Positions 5,563-7,325 of a stretch of 7,325 nt of DNA are shown piece after piece; position 1 is the stretch's first letter, and every line of letters begins with the position of its first letter. This stretch comes from Granulosicoccaceae bacterium (GTDB lineage: Bacteria; Pseudomonadota; Gammaproteobacteria; Granulosicoccales; Granulosicoccaceae). A program made the position numbers and the translations under genes. Where the stretch lies: positions 1 to 7,325 of the forward strand of contig JALZUX010000136.1 in NCBI GenBank assembly GCA_023301405.1. Reading direction: 5' to 3'. The notes beneath the pieces were generated by a model. That model was not told the DNA's origin and ran no database searches. It saw only the letters and a program-made list of their open reading frames with translations.

Positions 5563-7152
5563 GTGTCTGAAACCACCGTTAGCAATACAGTGTCAAGTTG
5601 GCAGCCGTACGCGCCGCCGGGGCGTCGTGGGCAAATGCCTTGGTCGGGCGGCAAGATATGGTTCTGGATACTACTGGCTCTGCTAGCGGTGATTCTCACG
5701 ACTATTGCCTGGGGCGTACCTTATATTGAGTCGCGTCTAGATCGACTCAGCAGAGCGAGATTGCTGAGCGCAGGGGTCGACGCCTCGACGCTGAATTTAC
5801 GTTGGGACTATCGTAACCTGACCGTCAACGGTGAGCTTCCGGCCAATGTTGATGTGGAACAATTGACCGATATCCTGCGTCAGGGAATTGTTAATGATTC
5901 GAACTTTCTGGCAAGTGGTATCAGGCGTTTGAAAATTGACGTTAAGCCGCCACCGGTTGAAGAAAACATGTTTTTGACAGAGGCGGAACAGCCGAGCCTT
6001 TCAGTTGCTGTAAGAATCGAAAATAATAATGCGGTGCTCGACGGTGTCGTGCAGACACAGCAACAACGAGAGGCGTTGTTAAATGCGATGCTGGAATCAG
6101 GTACAGCAAGTATTGCTGATAATCTGGAAGTAATGGATATCAACATCGCCAGTAGTGGCAGTGATACGAAAGTTGAAGCACTTGCCAGAATGTTGGCTGA
6201 GGCCGGTCCAGGCCAAGCTATCAGTGTGGTGGCAAGCCTGGATGAAGATAATCTGAATTACCGAGTTAAGGCGATTGATTTAATCTCTGTTGATGCCATA
6301 AAAGAGGCGGCCGACATCGTGATGATAGGATTTCAAGTCAATGGTCAAATAACTACTGATGGTGCGGCAGCCACTGCAGTTGATGTGTCCGCAATAGTCG
6401 ATGAGGGTACGTTGACATTGACTGGGCAGATTTTTTCCGAGGAGCAGCATCGTCGTTTGTTTTTTGCCGCTAATGAAGCGATGGGAGATGCCAGTCAGGT
6501 GGTTGATCAGTTGCAAGTGATTGAGCAGCAGGCACTGCTGGTTGGAACTGATGAACGGATAGACGAATTAGCGTCGATACTGTCGCGCTTGACGCCGATG
6601 GTCAGTGGAGAAGTGCAAATGCGTGGTGTTCAGTTATCTATTGACGCCATAGTCGACACTGAACAAGTCAAGGCAAATCTGCAAGAAATTACAGCATCGG
6701 CCCGAGGCAGCGGGTTGAGTATTGATGAAAATATTAGTGTGTTTAATGACGCAGAAGTAGATAGCGTCTCCGAATTTCAGCAAGGTCTGGATCAGCTTGT
6801 CTGGCAGGTACGAGAGAATGTGACATTCAATAGTGGCAATGCCACTTTAAATGAAGAGGCACTCGCCACTCTTAAATTGGTGGCTGATGTGATTAACGCC
6901 TATCCGCAGTTGAACGTAGAAGTTGAAGGTCATACTGATAACGTTGGACGTGACTCAGTTAATGAAGCGCTGAGTAGGAAACGCGCGCTTGCAGTTAAAA
7001 ATTATTTGATCAGTCAGTCGGTGGCAGATAGTCGCTTGGTTGCCGTTGGGTATGGGCAGCGGGTGCCTATTGACTCTAATGACACTCCGGAAGGCAGAAA
7101 AAGAAATCGACGCGTACACTTTAACGTAGTGAAGCAACAATTAACAAATTAA
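5563..7152 (+). CDS. Inner-membrane-anchored BON/OmpA-family peptidoglycan-binding protein
   Basis: Predicted to link the inner membrane to the cell wall. The 529-residue protein has a short cytoplasmic tail with RR (21-22), one hydrophobic helix (about 32-55), two BON-like units (about 145-267 and 272-393), and a C-terminal OmpA domain (about 418-525). The OmpA domain carries EGHTDNVG (455-462), LSRKRA (470-475), AVGYGQRVPIDSNDTPEGRKRNRRV (494-518). D459 and R474, spaced 15 apart, match the diaminopimelate-binding Asp and Arg of E. coli OmpA. The clearest BON segment is 273-321, with GTLTLTGQI and VVDQLQV. It has no beta-barrel segment and no cysteine, so it is neither an OmpA porin nor a lipoprotein. 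The order TM-BON-OmpA resembles mycobacterial ArfA (Rv0899). The GTG start at 5563 has only a weak purine-rich stretch upstream (AGGCTAAAAAGAA). A small membrane-protein gene follows after 19 bp, likely in the same operon. Confidence 0.88.
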   Translation: MSETTVSNTVSSWQPYAPPGRRGQMPWSGGKIWFWILLALLAVILTTIAWGVPYIESRLDRLSRARLLSAGVDASTLNLRWDYRNLTVNGELPANVDVEQLTDILRQGIVNDSNFLASGIRRLKIDVKPPPVEENMFLTEAEQPSLSVAVRIENNNAVLDGVVQTQQQREALLNAMLESGTASIADNLEVMDINIASSGSDTKVEALARMLAEAGPGQAISVVASLDEDNLNYRVKAIDLISVDAIKEAADIVMIGFQVNGQITTDGAAATAVDVSAIVDEGTLTLTGQIFSEEQHRRLFFAANEAMGDASQVVDQLQVIEQQALLVGTDERIDELASILSRLTPMVSGEVQMRGVQLSIDAIVDTEQVKANLQEITASARGSGLSIDENISVFNDAEVDSVSEFQQGLDQLVWQVRENVTFNSGNATLNEEALATLKLVADVINAYPQLNVEVEGHTDNVGRDSVNEALSRKRALAVKNYLISQSVADSRLVAVGYGQRVPIDSNDTPEGRKRNRRVHFNVVKQQLTN

Positions 7153-7171
7153 CGAAACAAGAGTAAATAAT

Positions 7172-7325
7172 ATGCCATGGGTTGTTTGGGACATTCTGGT
7201 ACCAATGCTGGCCACCTTTATTATAGGTTTGGCGGCAGGCTGGTTATTGTGGCGGTGGCGACGTCAGAAAGTAGATGTTGCTGCGCTGAGTTTGCAAGCT
7301 AAGGCGGCTTCATCACAGCCGGAAG
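7172..7325 (+). CDS. Small membrane protein, partial (runs off right edge)
   Basis: The frame opens at the ATG at 7172 and stays open for 51 codons to the end of the window. Residues 5-27 are hydrophobic (VWDILVPMLATFIIGLAAGWLLW) and are followed by the basic stretch RWRRQK (28-33), which by the positive-inside rule puts the part after the helix in the cytoplasm. The visible sequence then becomes Ala/Ser/Gln-rich. GAG lies 8 nt upstream in AACAAGAGT, and only 19 bp separate it from the OmpA-family stop, so co-translation from one mRNA is likely. Too little is visible to name a family. A Trp-rich N-terminal helix followed by arginines is common in small envelope proteins. Confidence 0.72.
   Translation, partial: MPWVVWDILVPMLATFIIGLAAGWLLWRWRRQKVDVAALSLQAKAASSQPE

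Noticed and set aside
1..7325. Mobile element, phage, defence or CRISPR signature
   Set aside because: No transposase, integrase, spaced direct repeats, tRNA or toxin-antitoxin pair is visible on either strand.

Overview
The window looks like ordinary chromosomal DNA from a Gammaproteobacterium, probably free-living or marine. That placement is an inference from moderate base composition, an E. coli-like GabD sequence and a BON/OmpA envelope protein; there is no rRNA or other marker to fix the taxon. I see no phage, insertion sequence, CRISPR array, tRNA or rRNA. There are six substantial genes and two of them, or their neighbours, run off the window edges.

Left part (1-3230), amino-acid catabolism. 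A PhnD-like substrate-binding-fold protein, cut by the left edge, is read leftward from about 544. Across a 132-bp intergenic region lies a rightward pair: an asparaginase II-family L-asparaginase (677-1675, TTG start) and a GabD-type succinate-semialdehyde dehydrogenase (1714-3171). The pair has a 38-bp gap and ends at a hairpin plus T-run (3187-3226). A 17-bp dyad between the candidate promoter and the asparaginase ribosome binding site is a possible operator. The pair would feed aspartate/ammonia and succinate into central metabolism.

Middle part (3369-4380). A leftward Ldh2/malate dehydrogenase-family oxidoreductase converges on the dehydrogenase gene. Two conserved family histidines are replaced, and its natural ATG appears to be one base out of frame with the rest of the gene, so its start is doubtful or damaged.

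Right part (4507-7325), cell envelope. A leftward single-pass membrane protein of unknown function and a rightward inner-membrane-anchored protein with duplicated BON-like modules and a C-terminal OmpA peptidoglycan-binding domain diverge from a 294-bp region. That region is dense in inverted repeats. The OmpA gene is followed after 19 bp by a small membrane protein cut by the right edge. The two divergent genes share a topology (short cytoplasmic tail, one helix, large periplasmic part), which suggests a shared envelope role.

I found nothing that I would call a new defence or mobile system. The points most worth checking are the start and active site of the Ldh2-family gene, the overlapping palindromes at 5380-5413, and the BON/OmpA plus small membrane protein arrangement.
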